DNA from: Siphonodentalium dalli
Lineage: Eukaryota; Mollusca; Scaphopoda; Gadilida; Siphonodentaliidae
Length of the DNA stretch: 64,000 bases
Assembly (NCBI GenBank): GCA_032622095.1
Contig: CP136066.1
Location: 99,903,319 to 99,967,318, forward strand
Direction: 5' to 3'
In this document: positions 46,878 to 58,387 of the stretch, in pieces
How positions within the stretch are numbered: the first letter of the stretch is position 1
Layout of the letters: each line of letters starts with the position of its first letter
Notes under the pieces: generated by a model
Seen by the model: the letters and a program-made list of their open reading frames with translations, nothing else
Database searches by the model: none
Told to the model about the DNA's origin: nothing
Translations under genes and position numbers: made by a program

Positions 46878-46934
46878 TTTTTTGCTGTTTCAAGTCTCAC
46901 TGATTTGGATTGTGGTGTCTCTTCTTCGATAGTT
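46878..46934 (-). CDS. Small repeated exon I
   Basis: A minus-strand exon after a CTCATTAAG acceptor, ending at GTGAAT, 57 bp, phase 2 at both ends. It reads TIEEETPQSKSVRLETAK. The donor is the weakest of the four. The peptide type is basic, Ser/Thr-Pro containing and nuclear-looking. The host protein is not recognised. Confidence 0.5.
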
Positions 46935-46949
46935 CTTAATGAGATAACT

Positions 46950-47840
46950 TAATAATATAAGATATTTGTTCAGAATACTTGAATTTGTTACACAATTCGC
47001 CGCAATTTGTATGGATTTCTTGATGAATTAAAAGTGATAATGTCACACCTGTGAATTGATTTCAAGCGTTCGCTTCAATGTAAATACTAATCGTTTGTTG
47101 CATTTTTAGTTTTTTAAGGCCATCCTTAAAATATTTTGTGTTTGTCCTCTCCCTACCAAACATTTTCAGACTGGGTAGGTAGGTAGGCAAAATATTGTAT
47201 TCTTTAAATAACTTTATATATGGATCGTTTGGAGAATATCGAAGAATGTTCAATGAAAGATAAAATTTTATTATAAATTTAATAATTGAACAATTCAACA
47301 AACAATGCAACAACTAACAAAGTAAACAAACATCATTGAAAGGATTATATTTCCACTGCTTAGTATTGACCTTCTCTGTGAAATCAATATGATCTCAGAA
47401 ATCTACTGGTATGCACTGAGTTGACTTCATTACGAGTGATGTTGCTAAGTGTTAACTGACAAGTGTAAACCAAACTGATGTTTGCATTTTCGTACTCCAT
47501 AAGACAACAGAGTTGTCATGCAAAATGTGTATTTATATAATGCCTTTATTTGAATACTAGTATGATGCATGGACATATAAGGATTGACTGATAATTGTTT
47601 GACATACATTGGGTCATGGAGCCATAATTTGGTCAGTCGCAAATCTACCCAGGACCTGGCACTTTGTTGTTCATCGGATTTGCTTCTGATGCCATGGCTT
47701 CATGACCCAATGGAAACCCCCTTTCAATCGTCAAATATATTAGACATGTATTAAACTTTTATATTGAAAGCCTCAATATACTGAAAGATTCAAATGTTTA
47801 TTTAGTTTTAGGGTTTCTTTTGGGGACCTCCTTGCCAGTA
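46950..47840. other. No recognised feature
   Basis: Probable intron upstream of exon I on the minus strand. No supported exon. Confidence 0.35.
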
Positions 47841-47924
47841 TTTAAACAGTCACCACACACAGACAGGACCACCCTGTACTGGTTTCCTACCTTCAACACC
47901 AGTTTTGACAACCTTCACGCAGAG

Positions 47925-48065
47925 CGTAACTTTTATTTCCGCATTGTCCGAAGCCGAGACATCCGTTTGCGCAGTCGGAGTGTCTAATTTAGCTATTTTT
48001 GTAGCGGGCCCAATTAAAAAATCGTCTGCAGTCGACATATTTGAAACGACCTTCACATCGATCAT
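47925..48065 (-). CDS. Candidate first exon
   Basis: A minus-strand frame from ATG at 48063-48065 (or the inner ATG near 48039) reads MSTADDFLIGPATKIAKLDT, PTAQTDVSASDNAEIKVTLC, with protein-like composition and higher GC than its surroundings. Possible donors follow, at AAG/GTTGTC near 47925 or GAAG/GTAGGA further on, but neither gives the phase 2 needed by exon I at 46934. It may therefore belong to the small-exon gene through another exon, or to a different gene. Family not recognised. Confidence 0.35.
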
Positions 48066-48359
48066 AACATCTGACGGAGTTTGCCAAATGCGCTACGGAA
48101 AACGGCGGAATATATGTCAGCGAGACACACTAAAACGTTTCGTATCACAGTCGAAGAAAATGTGTAAACGAGAATTATTATGATAGCACAATCATCATCG
48201 CCATATTCCAGACATGACTGCACCAGTGTTGTGTTATATTTATTTCTTGGTGCTAGTAGCAGGTCATCTTTTTGGGCGCACTTATCTCCGAGGGTGAAGT
48301 AGATGCTTGAATGTTACGGTGCATCCTTATCTTCAAGTATATATGTTAAATCTTGTGTT

Positions 48360-48935
48360 ATACCCCCGCAACAAAATCGTGGGGGTATACTGGAATCGGA
48401 TTGTCCGTCCGTCCATGGACAAATTTGTCCGGAGTTTTTCTCCATTTTAAATCATTTTTTCCGTGAAACTTGGCAGACATCAACTACCATGGGAACCTGT
48501 GCACCTGCCATTTTATGTCGGTCAGACTTATTTTCGCAGATTTTGGCCTTCTAGACTTATTTTCTCAGTAATGTTTTTTTTTACCAATTATTTGCTGTGA
48601 AGATGATCTCTCATTTTAACTATATCCTAAGTTAACTAAGTATTTTACTGTTAATATCTAACTTGCCACCAGATCATGTCTGTTGAATACATGTCACCTA
48701 TATTTTTATAACTGACTGACATGAAAAACCCTCTGACTACCATGTCATGTTATCCTTGCTACAATCTGGAATGCAGGTCCGTCCGTGGACAAGCTTTATC
48801 CGGAGTTTTGCTCAGTCATTTCTGAATTGTGCACCTGGAATGGGAATATGTTATTTTATTATTTTAACTTAATGCTTACTGACATGTGAAACATCTTGGT
48901 ATCCTTAGTCCTATTGGGACAGTCAGACCTCTAGT
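48360..48935 (+). repeat. CCCCCGCAACAAAATC dispersed repeat, copy 2
   Basis: Same element as 18390-18950 with ACCCCCGCAACAAAATCGTG, then GGGGTATACTGG at the left and CAGTCAGACCTCTAG at the right. It was carried along by the duplication. Confidence 0.8.
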
Positions 48936-49454
48936 TATTTTTAATTCCTCCCACAACCTACCCACACATTGATCGAATATGGCTCATTTACATTATAATT
49001 TCCTCTAAAACCGTTTCAACTGATGCAACCACTTCAATTGCTCATCCACTCAACACTTCGTCATCAGTTGATCATTCGTTCATTGGTGCTGATGGGTGGC
49101 ACATGTTATTCAGTTGGAACAAGGGCGAGCTTATGTATTCTGCTCCTGCAATGCGTGGAATGCCAGGTGTACCAGCCATATCTGTATCCGCTGCCTGGAC
49201 CAAAATACAAGATTCCTTAACACCGCCTTAATAAAATATTTTCAATTACAACATTGATATTACTTCCGTGTAATACACACAAATTACATGCTATATCACG
49301 TGATCGATAGCTTGGATAACTTCGCAGATGGATACATCACAGCGTCTGCTTTCATATTGATTGGAAATAACTTTCCACGACCTATGAAAATAACGTTGGA
49401 ACTGGATGATAAATCTTCTTTAAGATAAGGAATTGGTGTTGATTTTGTTGCATG

Positions 49455-49700
49455 TATTATCTCAGCAAAATTACAGTGCTACGCAAAGTATGGCAGTTAT
49501 TGGTCACAAGTCCGTGTCATCCTAGCGGTATATCAACGTGTTTCTGACGAAGGATGGAGATGGGCCGGCCAATAGCCGCCAAATTGATCCCAAATGGACC
49601 CCCGATCACAAGTTCTAATAATACAGTCAGTGTGAACCCAGATAATGAAATCGCTGGCGCAACGCTAAATGCACACAACACATTGGGGAAGTGAAATTAT
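49455..49700 (+). pseudogene. Tyrosine-recombinase fragment, copy 2
   Basis: LSQQNYSATQSMAVIGHKSV, then SS, is broken by a one-base loss (TCCCTAG becomes TCCTAG). The Tyr segment YQRVSDEG continues in the next frame. Decay is independent of copy 1, so neither copy is under selection for this protein. Confidence 0.7.
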
Positions 49701-49790
49701 GTATGAACCGATGGCGAAACGACAGCGAATACTCACAAATGTATGTTCATAATCCAGTATTTCATCAGAATACACATGCAATCCATTAAT

Positions 49791-49940
49791 CTAATCTTGA
49801 CAGTGGCACTAGACCAGAAAAATGCATCAATGTCATCATCAAAAAACAAGTGCACTGGTAACTTCAACATAGCAAGTTTCATGAAAGAACTATTTGAGGA
49901 AGAGCTCACAATCCCGGCGATTGTATCATTAGACAAGTAA
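49791..49940 (+). CDS. Short ORF, copy 2 of 19831-19980
   Basis: Reads from a valine-led start region into ALDQKNASMSSSKNKCTGNF, then NIASFMKELFEEELTIPAI, before TAA. Open in both duplicates. Function unknown. Confidence 0.35.
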   Translation, partial: LILTVALDQKNASMSSSKNKCTGNFNIASFMKELFEEELTIPAIVSLDK

Positions 49941-50753
49941 TCATAATTTTGAAAAGCTTACTCAGGAAAACATGGCCGTCACCGAAAGCAAGAATTATAT
50001 TGGATATTGGACACTTTTGTCATTGAGTGTGTTATTAATAGAATTATAATTACTGTTGCTCAAATGCGCCCAATTCAATCACACGTCTCGACGGGGCATG
50101 CTAGTAGTACAACGTAATCCGAATAGCACGCTTAAATCTTTACGCGAATGACGTCAACTATCGCCCAACATACAAATTGGCTCGGAAAAATGATCACATT
50201 ACGGTTGCTATGGAAACTATGGTAAATTGGGAACAAAATCGTTATCTTCAGGGAACATACCGAATGTATCTGAATGTCTTTTTGAACAGACATTCAAAAT
50301 CGACATCCAAGTATTAAATCTCCATATACCCCCGATGTTGCTGAAGATAACTAATGAACATAAAAATCGACATCCAAGTATTAAATCTCCATATACCCCC
50401 GATGTTGCTGAAGATAACTAATGGACATAATCTCGCGCAAATACGCACATATATCGACATATAATGTGAAATAGATACATAATGTGATTATTTGATTTTA
50501 AAATAAGCAGGTAATGGATTCATACATTTAGTTCTATGGCGCGGGCCAAAGTGAAAACACATGTTAAAGAGCGTACACATGAAAAGTCTTGAGTTGGCTT
50601 ACTTGTGTCATTGCCCGCACATAATCTGCTTATAGTGGGGCGGATAGATGACACAATCGTGCATTTTATGGTAAAAGCACCAAACTTGACACGCATGTAC
50701 TACATATAAAAATAAGACATTTTTGATATCATGCCAAGCTGGAGAATGGCCAT

Positions 50754-50769
50754 GGTTGCCATGGCAACC
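50754..50769. promoter_or_regulatory. Perfect RFX X-box palindrome, left end
   Basis: GGTTGCCATGGCAACC is a perfect 16-bp palindrome matching the X-box consensus bound by RFX factors (GTTGCCATGGCAAC). A counterpart lies at the mirrored place of the other end. Function in the host is inferred only from the motif. Confidence 0.5.
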
Positions 50770-50969
50770 GTTTTGACAACAACTCTTGTTTTTCTCTCAA
50801 TCCCAACAAGTATGCATCGTTATGACTCAGTTTCTGATCGAAAAACAATGTTTTATGTACCTATTTGTACTGAAAAGGGATCAGGCTATATATCCATTGA
50901 CTCATGTGTCCGTTATAGTTGGGTAGAATCAAAATGGCGGATAAAATGGCCGCCATTTGTTTGAAAGTC

Positions 50970-51870
50970 CCTATTATTGGCTGCGTGTATCGACATTTTA
51001 TTGAGATGTGTGTATATTTTTTATTATAAAATGTACTTTGACAAGAAAATATAAACTGATAAATCACTCTGTATATATATAACAATTCTAAGGAGTGCAA
51101 AAGAAAAATTATAGGCCAGAAGATGATGGAGTAGCGTAAATATAATGCAAAAATAAACAATGGGTTGTTTGTTTTGATTACTATAATTGATGGTTACAAT
51201 GACACGAGAAGCATTTCTATGATATAAAACTATCTGAAAGTTGATTATGACAATCTACCGCGTTAACTTTATATCATATCATTTTAGCGAGTGTGTGTGG
51301 ACAATATTGGTCTGGTACAAAACTGCTTGGCAACCGTTGCTATGGAGCTACCCGATTACGTTTGTGCAGCTATAATAACACTTACTCACAATTTGACAAG
51401 CTGCTAATCATTGTTGTATTATATACGCAACATACAAGTACCGCAAAGTTTACATATTTATGATATTAGCTATAATTCTTCAAAATAGAGGTAAGCAAAT
51501 GTTTTTATTACGAGCGTAGGTGCGAATTATGTGCGACAATGTATGATATGAATTGCTTACATTTACAATAGCAATATCGTGAGATATATGTAATTCCCTA
51601 TATAGTTGTTACACAACTTAAGTGTGCTAAACAAATTGATTCTAATATATTATGAGAATCAATCATGCAATAACTCGTGGCATTTCGCCGCTCCAATATA
51701 GGATAAAACAGTCGAAGACACTCATTCTGCGATAAGTGGCATTCAATAATGTGCAATGGATAGTCAAGTATGAATAATTCATGACAAATCGCCAGTCAAT
51801 TCTGCTAGTTGTGTTAACGCACCCTAAAGAGTTAGAAAAACTTGCATACATGTCACTTTTGGCAACACTT
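50970..51870. other. Interior of the 11.7-kb element, no gene recognised
   Basis: AT-rich. It contains GGCAACCGTTGCTATGG near 51331, which resembles paired RFX half-sites; otherwise nothing I can support. Confidence 0.35.
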
Positions 51871-51871
51871 G

Positions 51872-52027
51872 CAGTAACGCCTTAAGTAATCGACATCCTA
51901 ACCACAGCAGAATTATGGGTAACTTTCAGGATTTAGTCGGAAATATGGAAATTTATTTCCGACTAAATCCTGAAAATTACCCATAATTCTGATGTGGTTA
52001 AGGGGTCGATTACTTAGGGCATTACTG
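51872..52027. mobile_element. Hairpin MITE, 156 bp
   Basis: CAGTAACGCCTTAAGTAATC at the left is mirrored by GATTACTTAGGGCATTACTG at the right. The inner arms GGATTTAGTCGGAAATA.., / TTTCCGACTAAATCC are near perfect, leaving a loop of a few bases near 51950. No clear target duplication. Non-coding. Confidence 0.82.
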
Positions 52028-52140
52028 TATTTGCAATTGCAACTGCATAGAGCAGTACAGCGTAATGATGCCCTCGAAAATTTGCAATTGTTTTTGCATC
52101 CATTCTTGCAACCACGTCGCAATAGTTCTTGGCAACCTTT

Positions 52141-52476
52141 GGATGCTCCAGGATTGATTGATTGATTGATTGGGGTTTATTGTCGCTTTAGCAACTAAGG
52201 CCATATCACGACATTGCCAGTTTTAGTGGTGGAGGAAATCCGCACACTTGCGACTAATCTAACAGTGATTTCAATGGCTGATAAACTCGTCAACCATGCG
52301 CCGCAAACCACCGGCCATCGGCGAGTAACTGGTAACTCCACCAGATAACGATTTCGAGCTACAAAGTCCACGACGGAAACATGAGGATTTGAACCCTTAT
52401 CGCCAGCGCTGGAGGGCGAAACGGCTTGGAGTTGTACCCCTAACCGATTGAGCCACCGAGGCCCCGGATGCTCCAG
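52141..52476 (-). mobile_element. tRNA-derived SINE with 11-bp target duplication
   Basis: The SINE runs right to left from 52465 to about 52152. Its head holds an RNA polymerase III box A (TGGCTCAATCGG, 52444-52455) and box B (GGTTCAAATCC, 52385-52395). A conserved central domain (CCACCACTAAAACTGGCAAT, then GTCGTGATATGG) follows, and a tail of (CAAT)n (52151-52171). The target duplication GGATGCTCCAG is perfect on both sides (52141-52151 and 52466-52476). The tail and central domain are of the kind common in mollusc genomes. The copy looks young; mobility would need a partner LINE. Confidence 0.93.
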
Positions 52477-52479
52477 AAA

Positions 52480-53070
52480 GATCGGTCCATGTCACACTCC
52501 AACTTTCTTCATAGTAGCCTGTCATTTGTATAAAAAAAATGGGTTTCGTAAACAAAATTGGGGATTTCGTGCAATGTAGTTAATCGTAAATCCCATATAC
52601 TGGAGACATTGGAAACCATTGTTGATAAGCTTCTTATCGATTAGTAGCCTAAAAAATGGCATAACCATAGCAACAGTATGTGGTTTCTGAGAATTCTGGA
52701 AAATGATCATATGTGAATTAGTTTAGTGACAACGGTGGACTTGTTGGTGGATATGGTTATATAATAATACTTGCATGCATACATTCTCCAAGACGAACCT
52801 CCAGCACTGATCTCAAGAGTCAAGGTGACTATGAAAGGTCAAGTGTTTTATCACTTCATGTGCTATTATTTGTCTTTATGAGGAACCTTTCTCAATTTAT
52901 TGCATCATATTGATATTCTGTTACATTCTGGAGATCATAGCCTTTATTTTTAGACACATATCTTATCCATATGCTGATTATTACTTGTGTGAGAGATTTT
53001 ACGAAACATGTGACCAGGCCAATTGGCGACCCTTAAACTTAGAAATTGCTGTTCCCGATAGACAATGGCC
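52480..53070. other. Interior of the 11.7-kb element, no gene recognised
   Basis: No exon, RNA gene or structured repeat seen. Confidence 0.35.
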
Positions 53071-53077
53071 ACACCAT

Positions 53078-53330
53078 TAGTTGGGTGGAAAGAGGACACA
53101 ATCGTCAATTTTAAGGGGATAAAATATGATCCGAATAACGTACACCGTTGGCATGGCAACCATTTTGGTGAATCACCTGTTGTTTGTCATACTCTATCCA
53201 TTATGTATTGCTAATGACCAGAAACCTCATAAAAATTGTTCGCTGTGCATCTATTTTGATTGGGTCATATACTTGTAAGAACATATAAATTTTATATATG
53301 GGTAGATTCAAAATGCTATCCCCAACAGTA
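53078..53330 (+). repeat. Decayed internal copy of the element's left end
   Basis: GACACAATCGTCAATTTTAA, then CCGTTGGCATGGCAACC and finally ATGGGTAGATTCAAAATG, follow in order the left-end sequence at 50650-50945 (GACACAATCGTGCATTTTAT, CATGGCAACCG, TTGGGTAGAATCAAAATGG). Similarity is weak but collinear over ~250 bp. Confidence 0.5.
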
Positions 53331-53339
53331 TGGTAATAG

Positions 53340-54020
53340 GACGCTTGTACGCCAATAAAAATAATAATATATATTTAACAACAGTTGAGCATCGATGTTT
53401 TTATTTATTTCCAGATATTGTCGTAGAACAGGGATAAGTTTAGTTGAAGTGCTTTAAAGTTGTCGGCCTGGGATTACTCAAGTACACAATTTAAAATCCA
53501 TATCTCAGGTAAAACATCCGCTTTGCGAGAACGACCGAGATGTTGCTATGAAAAATCCGTTTATCAACTATACATCAAATCGGTCGACGTTTGTTCAAGT
53601 TATATATCGCGATAACGACATTGGCAATGGGCCTTTTGTTTCTGATTTACTGCTTTGAAAAATTCGACTGACTGAACACTGGGAAAGGATAGTTGAACAC
53701 TATTTCAATAGAACACAAACAGTATATGTAAGACAGACGTAGAGAGAGAGAGATAATATAGAGTGAAAGACAAGGTATATAGATGGAGAATGGAGAGAGA
53801 GCGCGGGAAGGGAAAGATGCTTCTTTTATATTTATATTTTGCCTGATAGATATATAGGGTTATTGTTATTAATTTCGGCGTAATGGTTGCGTGTTCGGTC
53901 AATGGATATGGATTTTGAATGGTTTAAGTGATTAAGCCTCAAGATGAATCAGATTGTATTACTTGTTGTGCTTATCAAATAAGCCCATCTGCAGCCATAA
54001 ACTATTGTATTGGTGTTGGG
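53340..54020. other. Interior of the 11.7-kb element, no gene recognised
   Basis: AT-rich with a GAGA-rich patch (53740-53810). No coding signal. Confidence 0.35.
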
Positions 54021-54028
54021 GTCCTTCT

Positions 54029-54523
54029 TCATAAAATGTTGGTACATGTGTAAGAAACAAGTATATTATAACGGTATATTTTGAAGGGGGTTACATGTTT
54101 GTCCGAAAATGTAGCCTCAAGAGTTCCGAAATATATCAATGACCTTTTTTTTATAAAAACTGAGAGATTCTTGGTAATTCTTCTGTTGTGGTTATTGAAT
54201 AGTGCTGCTAACTTGTTAGCGTTTGGTCTCCGATAATAGTATGGTCCCAGGTATTGTACGCGTATGTCTTGGGGTTCAATACATTTAAGGATTACATGAT
54301 ACTCGTCGCATATTTCTGAGTTGCAGAGGGCACATAATCTATCCGAATATGGGGCACTGGTCCACGTGCCATATTCTATTGAGAGTCTATGGTTCCTCGT
54401 TCGGAAAAGAAGGATGCTTTGCATGACTCTGTGGTTTGTTATTGATAGGTAACTTTCTCGTTCAAATGAGGTCTTGATAATACGATAAGATGCGAATTTA
54501 CTGGATGTTGCTATCGATGACAA
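54029..54523 (-). pseudogene. LINE ORF2 C-terminal fragment
   Basis: The frame reads SILLFRTRNHRLSIEYGTW, then LCALCNSEICDEYHVILKC and YLGPYYYRRPNANKLAALFN. It aligns with residues 639-715 of the LINE protein at 26671-28893, including the Cys/His cluster. No reverse-transcriptase part precedes it. A short dead copy from the same LINE group. Confidence 0.88.
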
Positions 54524-54805
54524 CTAATTGTGCTTGGCATGCTCATCGATACTCATTCTCATGATAGCATTATGTATTCAAGCAAGTGTACTAGTCATCA
54601 TAATTATAAACCTGTGGATATATATACATAATCATAATATTTAATGAACATTGAAGTCACTTCCGACATATATATTAGCTTACCACTAAATCCGTTTTAT
54701 GTTAATGTTCTAATTGGACGCTAGGCCATTGGAAATGCATACATGGATGCTCATGCAGTTCCATATTCGTCAAATGTGTTAGCGTTCATGAATAACTCGT
54801 TCGGA

Positions 54806-55690
54806 CGTTAGAACGATCAACCAATTAGTTTGTAAAAGTGGTCAATATTAGCCAGTTTCTTTGCTAAAGACGTAAGCCTACATCCTTCTCGAAATTTGAA
54901 TGCCATTGTGCGAAAATTTCACCGTTTAATCTTCTAGTCTATTCCAGACAAAGCAATTTTCCAAGTAGATTTGGAGAGCTTCTATGAGTACAATGGCCTT
55001 TCCTATAGAACGTTAATGTCAATAGAACGTTGTTTGATAAACCAACGGCTAATTATGGACCCCTCTACAATTCTGATCTCTCATGATAATCCAGCGACAA
55101 AAAGGGCACCAGTCTCATAAGAGACATATACAACATCACAAAACAACAGGTATGTATTGGACAGTAAACGCCCTTTGTGCTTGTCGTGTTTAGTAACTCA
55201 TTCAACGTTCTTTTTAAATATTTTAGAGTTTGCGAGTTGTTAGTCTTGGATCTGATGTTAGAATAATGAACCAATTAGTGTGTAAAAGTGGTCAATATCA
55301 GCCAGTTTCTTTGCAAAAGACATAAAGGTTACATCCTTCTAGAAAATTTAATTGTCATTGTGTTTCGCAAATTTAACGGTTTATTGTTCTAGTTTATTCT
55401 AAGCAAAGTCATTATCAAGGTAGACCTGGAGAGCTTCGATAGGCATTATGGTATTTCCCATAGAAATTTAATTTCAATAGAACGTTGTTTGATAAACTAA
55501 AGGCTAATTTTGGACCACTCTCCAAATCTGACCTTTCACGATAATCGAGCCATAACAAAAGGCCACCAACCTCATATGAGCGATATACAACATCACAGCA
55601 CAACAGGTGTGTCTTGGAGGTAGTAAGCGCCCTTTGTGTTTGTCGTGTCGAGTTATTCATTCAAAGTTTTTCAATTAAACATTAAAAGTT
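54806..55690 (+). repeat. Two-copy ~445-bp tandem repeat
   Basis: GTTAGAACGATCAACCAATT... (54806) and GTTAGAATAATGAACCAATT... (55257) start two units at about 85% identity by eye, each with GCCAGTTTCTTTGC.AAAGAC, ATAGAACGTTGTTTGATAAA and AACAACAGGT.. . A further inverted fragment of the same family lies at about 60005-60085. Confidence 0.85.
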
Positions 55691-55699
55691 CTCTTCCTG

Positions 55700-57180
55700 C
55701 TGGATCGGTAAAAAGCGACATTAGCCAGTCAATATAGGTGATCGTGAATATGTGGCAGTGAGGCTCAAATTGCCTCTACTCCTATCGTTAAGGCTACATA
55801 CACATACAGACAATACGTTTACAACTTAAAGTCTGAAAGTAACGGTATGACATGTTCAGACTAAAACCGGACCATTGTCATGTGCACATAAATTATAAGT
55901 ACTTGTAATAGCGTGTGTACCCCTCCCTTCTCACACCCCTGAATCGAACGGAAATTTGATGGAAACAATTTGATGGCGACAAAATGTTTCACCAAATGTT
56001 TGGTTGGTATCCGTGGTGCATGTCATATATATATATATATACCAGCCAGATAAACATGTATCACTTAACATGGCCTATGAATAAACCCACTTGTATGACA
56101 TGTTATAATCGATATATATACAATCAAATACATACAACTGAGCAGTATTTGTTACGTGCTTCATTTTGTACGTATGCATATAAATTGTATACTAGCAGTT
56201 ATTATGTATATATGCAAAATTATTATGTTGGGTTTTATGTTTGAACATATAGGCCGGAGTCATCATCTCCAGTTTAAACATCCGAGTTAAACCTGGTTTT
56301 AGACCTACATTGGTGGTCAAAGGGCGCATCTTGTCGTTCAGTTGTCATTTAGTTGATAACTCTATTCGATGGTATGAACATGCAGTCAAACTACCTTGTT
56401 ACCAATCAGAACAATGTGCAGGCCGATAAAACGCTTATTGACACGCCATAAATTATCGCGAGCGATATGTATTCATTGAGAAACAAGTATCGCTCATGGA
56501 CCACTAATCCATTCTTATTCTGCGTTTAAACAAATCTGCCAAAGGGCATGTCTCTCGACGCGAGTTTCACCACTTTGTTTGTGGTTTTCCGCAAGATGCT
56601 TTACCCGAAAAGACAAAAGTTGGTGTGTTTACATGTATGTTTATATAGACATAGTATGAGATCTGTCTATCTATCCGTCCGTCCGTTCGCAATTTGTCGT
56701 CCTAACCCCAGAACCGCTGTTGTGGGTTAAGTAACTAGATAGAACAAGTTGTAACGAGCACATTTGTTTATTGTTTTGTGTCTACTGATCGCCGCCAAAA
56801 GAGTAGCCGTTAACGTGTCACTTGCAACACTTAGGAAACAGCCGTCCACACCATAGTATCGAACGTGTTTTTATTTTTGAAAACAATGAAAACTGGTTCA
56901 GCCAGTTACAGAGGTGTGTTGACGATTTAAATGCAGACGGGGAACCACAGTGCAGTTATATTTGTCGTTAACTTCCTGTTGATCTCTCCAAGACAAAATC
57001 CATACATGGGAATGACATGACCACCATCCGATTTTAAATGTGTGGAATCGAATAACTTTATTCTCAATACTTGGATGCCATATGAGTTTGTTATTTTGTG
57101 CATAATATTAGATAATCCTTTAATCAAAAACAATCATTTTTAGAACTGGAATTGCAAACAAATATCTTCGATCTGAATTG
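55700..57180. other. Interior of the 11.7-kb element, no gene recognised
   Basis: Short TA tract at 56027-56042 and a possible local repeat GTGGGTTGGCG-type at 57180-57400. No exon supported. Confidence 0.35.
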
Positions 57181-57430
57181 GGTGGGGGTGGCGAATAACT
57201 GTATTCTTCAAACTTGGGGTGGCGAATAACATTGGTCTTTAAACTCCGACGTAGATACGTTTCTAACTTTTTGTATTTGATTAGACGATCCTTCATTCAT
57301 AAACAATCATTTCATAGAACTGGAAGTCGAATTGAGAATAAAAATCTGCGATCTGAAATTATGTATTGGTTGGTGGGTTGGCGGGGTGGTGAATAACTTT
57401 ATTCTTAATACTTGGATATCAGATAAGTTT
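57000..57430 (+). repeat. ~180-bp degenerate direct repeats (GGCGAATAACTTTATTCT)
   Basis: GAATAACTTTATTCTCAATA, then CTTGGAT, occurs at 57050 and, as GAATAACTTTATTCTTAATA, at 57390. AAAACAATCATTTTTAGAAC at 57126 is echoed by AAACAATCATTTCATAGAAC at 57300. Confidence 0.6.
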
Positions 57431-57497
57431 CTTATGCTGTACATTACATTAGTCGATTGACAATAGAGCCCAATTATTTAGCACAACCCATCCTGAT

Positions 57498-58325
57498 GTT
57501 GAAAATGAACATGCCATGCTGCTACTAAGAAAAGTATACAAGGAACCAGTTTTTGAACAGTTGCCCCCACACTAGTGAAATCTATTTCATTCCTTGTATT
57601 GTCTTTAAGGTGTTTGATGAATGTTAATTAACCATAGAGTTAGAGATAGAACAAAATTTATTAAGGTTAACGAGCCATACAGCTCTAACGGCAAAATGAA
57701 CAATGACCGTTTTCAACTATATCGGGTCTTGCGTACAATGTTATAAATCTATATTTTATCTGACAACCATAGACGTCACGTGACATTAAACCACATTAAA
57801 TCACACCAACATCATAGTGAAATCTATTTCATTCCTTGTATTGTCTTTAAGGTGTTTGATGAATGTCAATTAACCATAGAGTTAGAACAAAATTGATGAA
57901 GGTTAACTAGCCATACAGCTATAACGGCAAAATGAACAATGACCGTTTTCAACTATATCGGGTCTTGCGTACAATGTTATAAATCTATATTTTGTCTGAG
58001 TTAAACAACCCACAATGTTAACTCCAACCTTCCTGAGCACATCTGCTGTTTCGACTGAACCAGTAAACAATAAAGGCAAGTGAACCGGATGATTTGGGGA
58101 TATATGGCGGCTATTTGGGGTAGATTTGGTCAAAAACATGCACAAAAATCCTCGAAAATATCCTGATTTTTGCTTAAGATGGCAGCCATCTTGGATTTGG
58201 AGATCACGTGACATTAAAACATTGGAATAGAGTGCAATTTCGATGTTGAAAATATGCATGCCATGCTTCTACTAAAAAGTATACAAGGAACCAGTTTTTG
58301 AACAGTTGCCCCAACCCTAGTAAAT
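57498..58325 (+). repeat. Nested direct repeats (~175 and ~75 bp)
   Basis: TAGTGAAATCTATTTCATTC starts two nearly identical ~175-bp units at about 57576 and 57815. GTTGAAAATGAACATGCCAT, then GC..CTACTAA, at 57498 recurs at 58240, each followed by AAGTATACAAGGAACCAGTT, then TTTGAACAGTTGCCCC. Confidence 0.88.
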
Positions 58326-58387
58326 GTCCCGTAGTAATATGGAAATCATTATTAATTTTGTTTAACCCCAACGGTTTCGTGATCATT

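Noticed and set aside
52385-52455. Possible tRNA gene (boxes A and B)
   Set aside because: No cloverleaf could be drawn, the box spacing is wide, and the target duplication with the (CAAT)n tail identifies a SINE.
55065-55660. Paired minus-strand frames that look like duplicated genes
   Set aside because: Both lie in the ~445-bp tandem repeat, are of unequal frame structure, and show no family signature.
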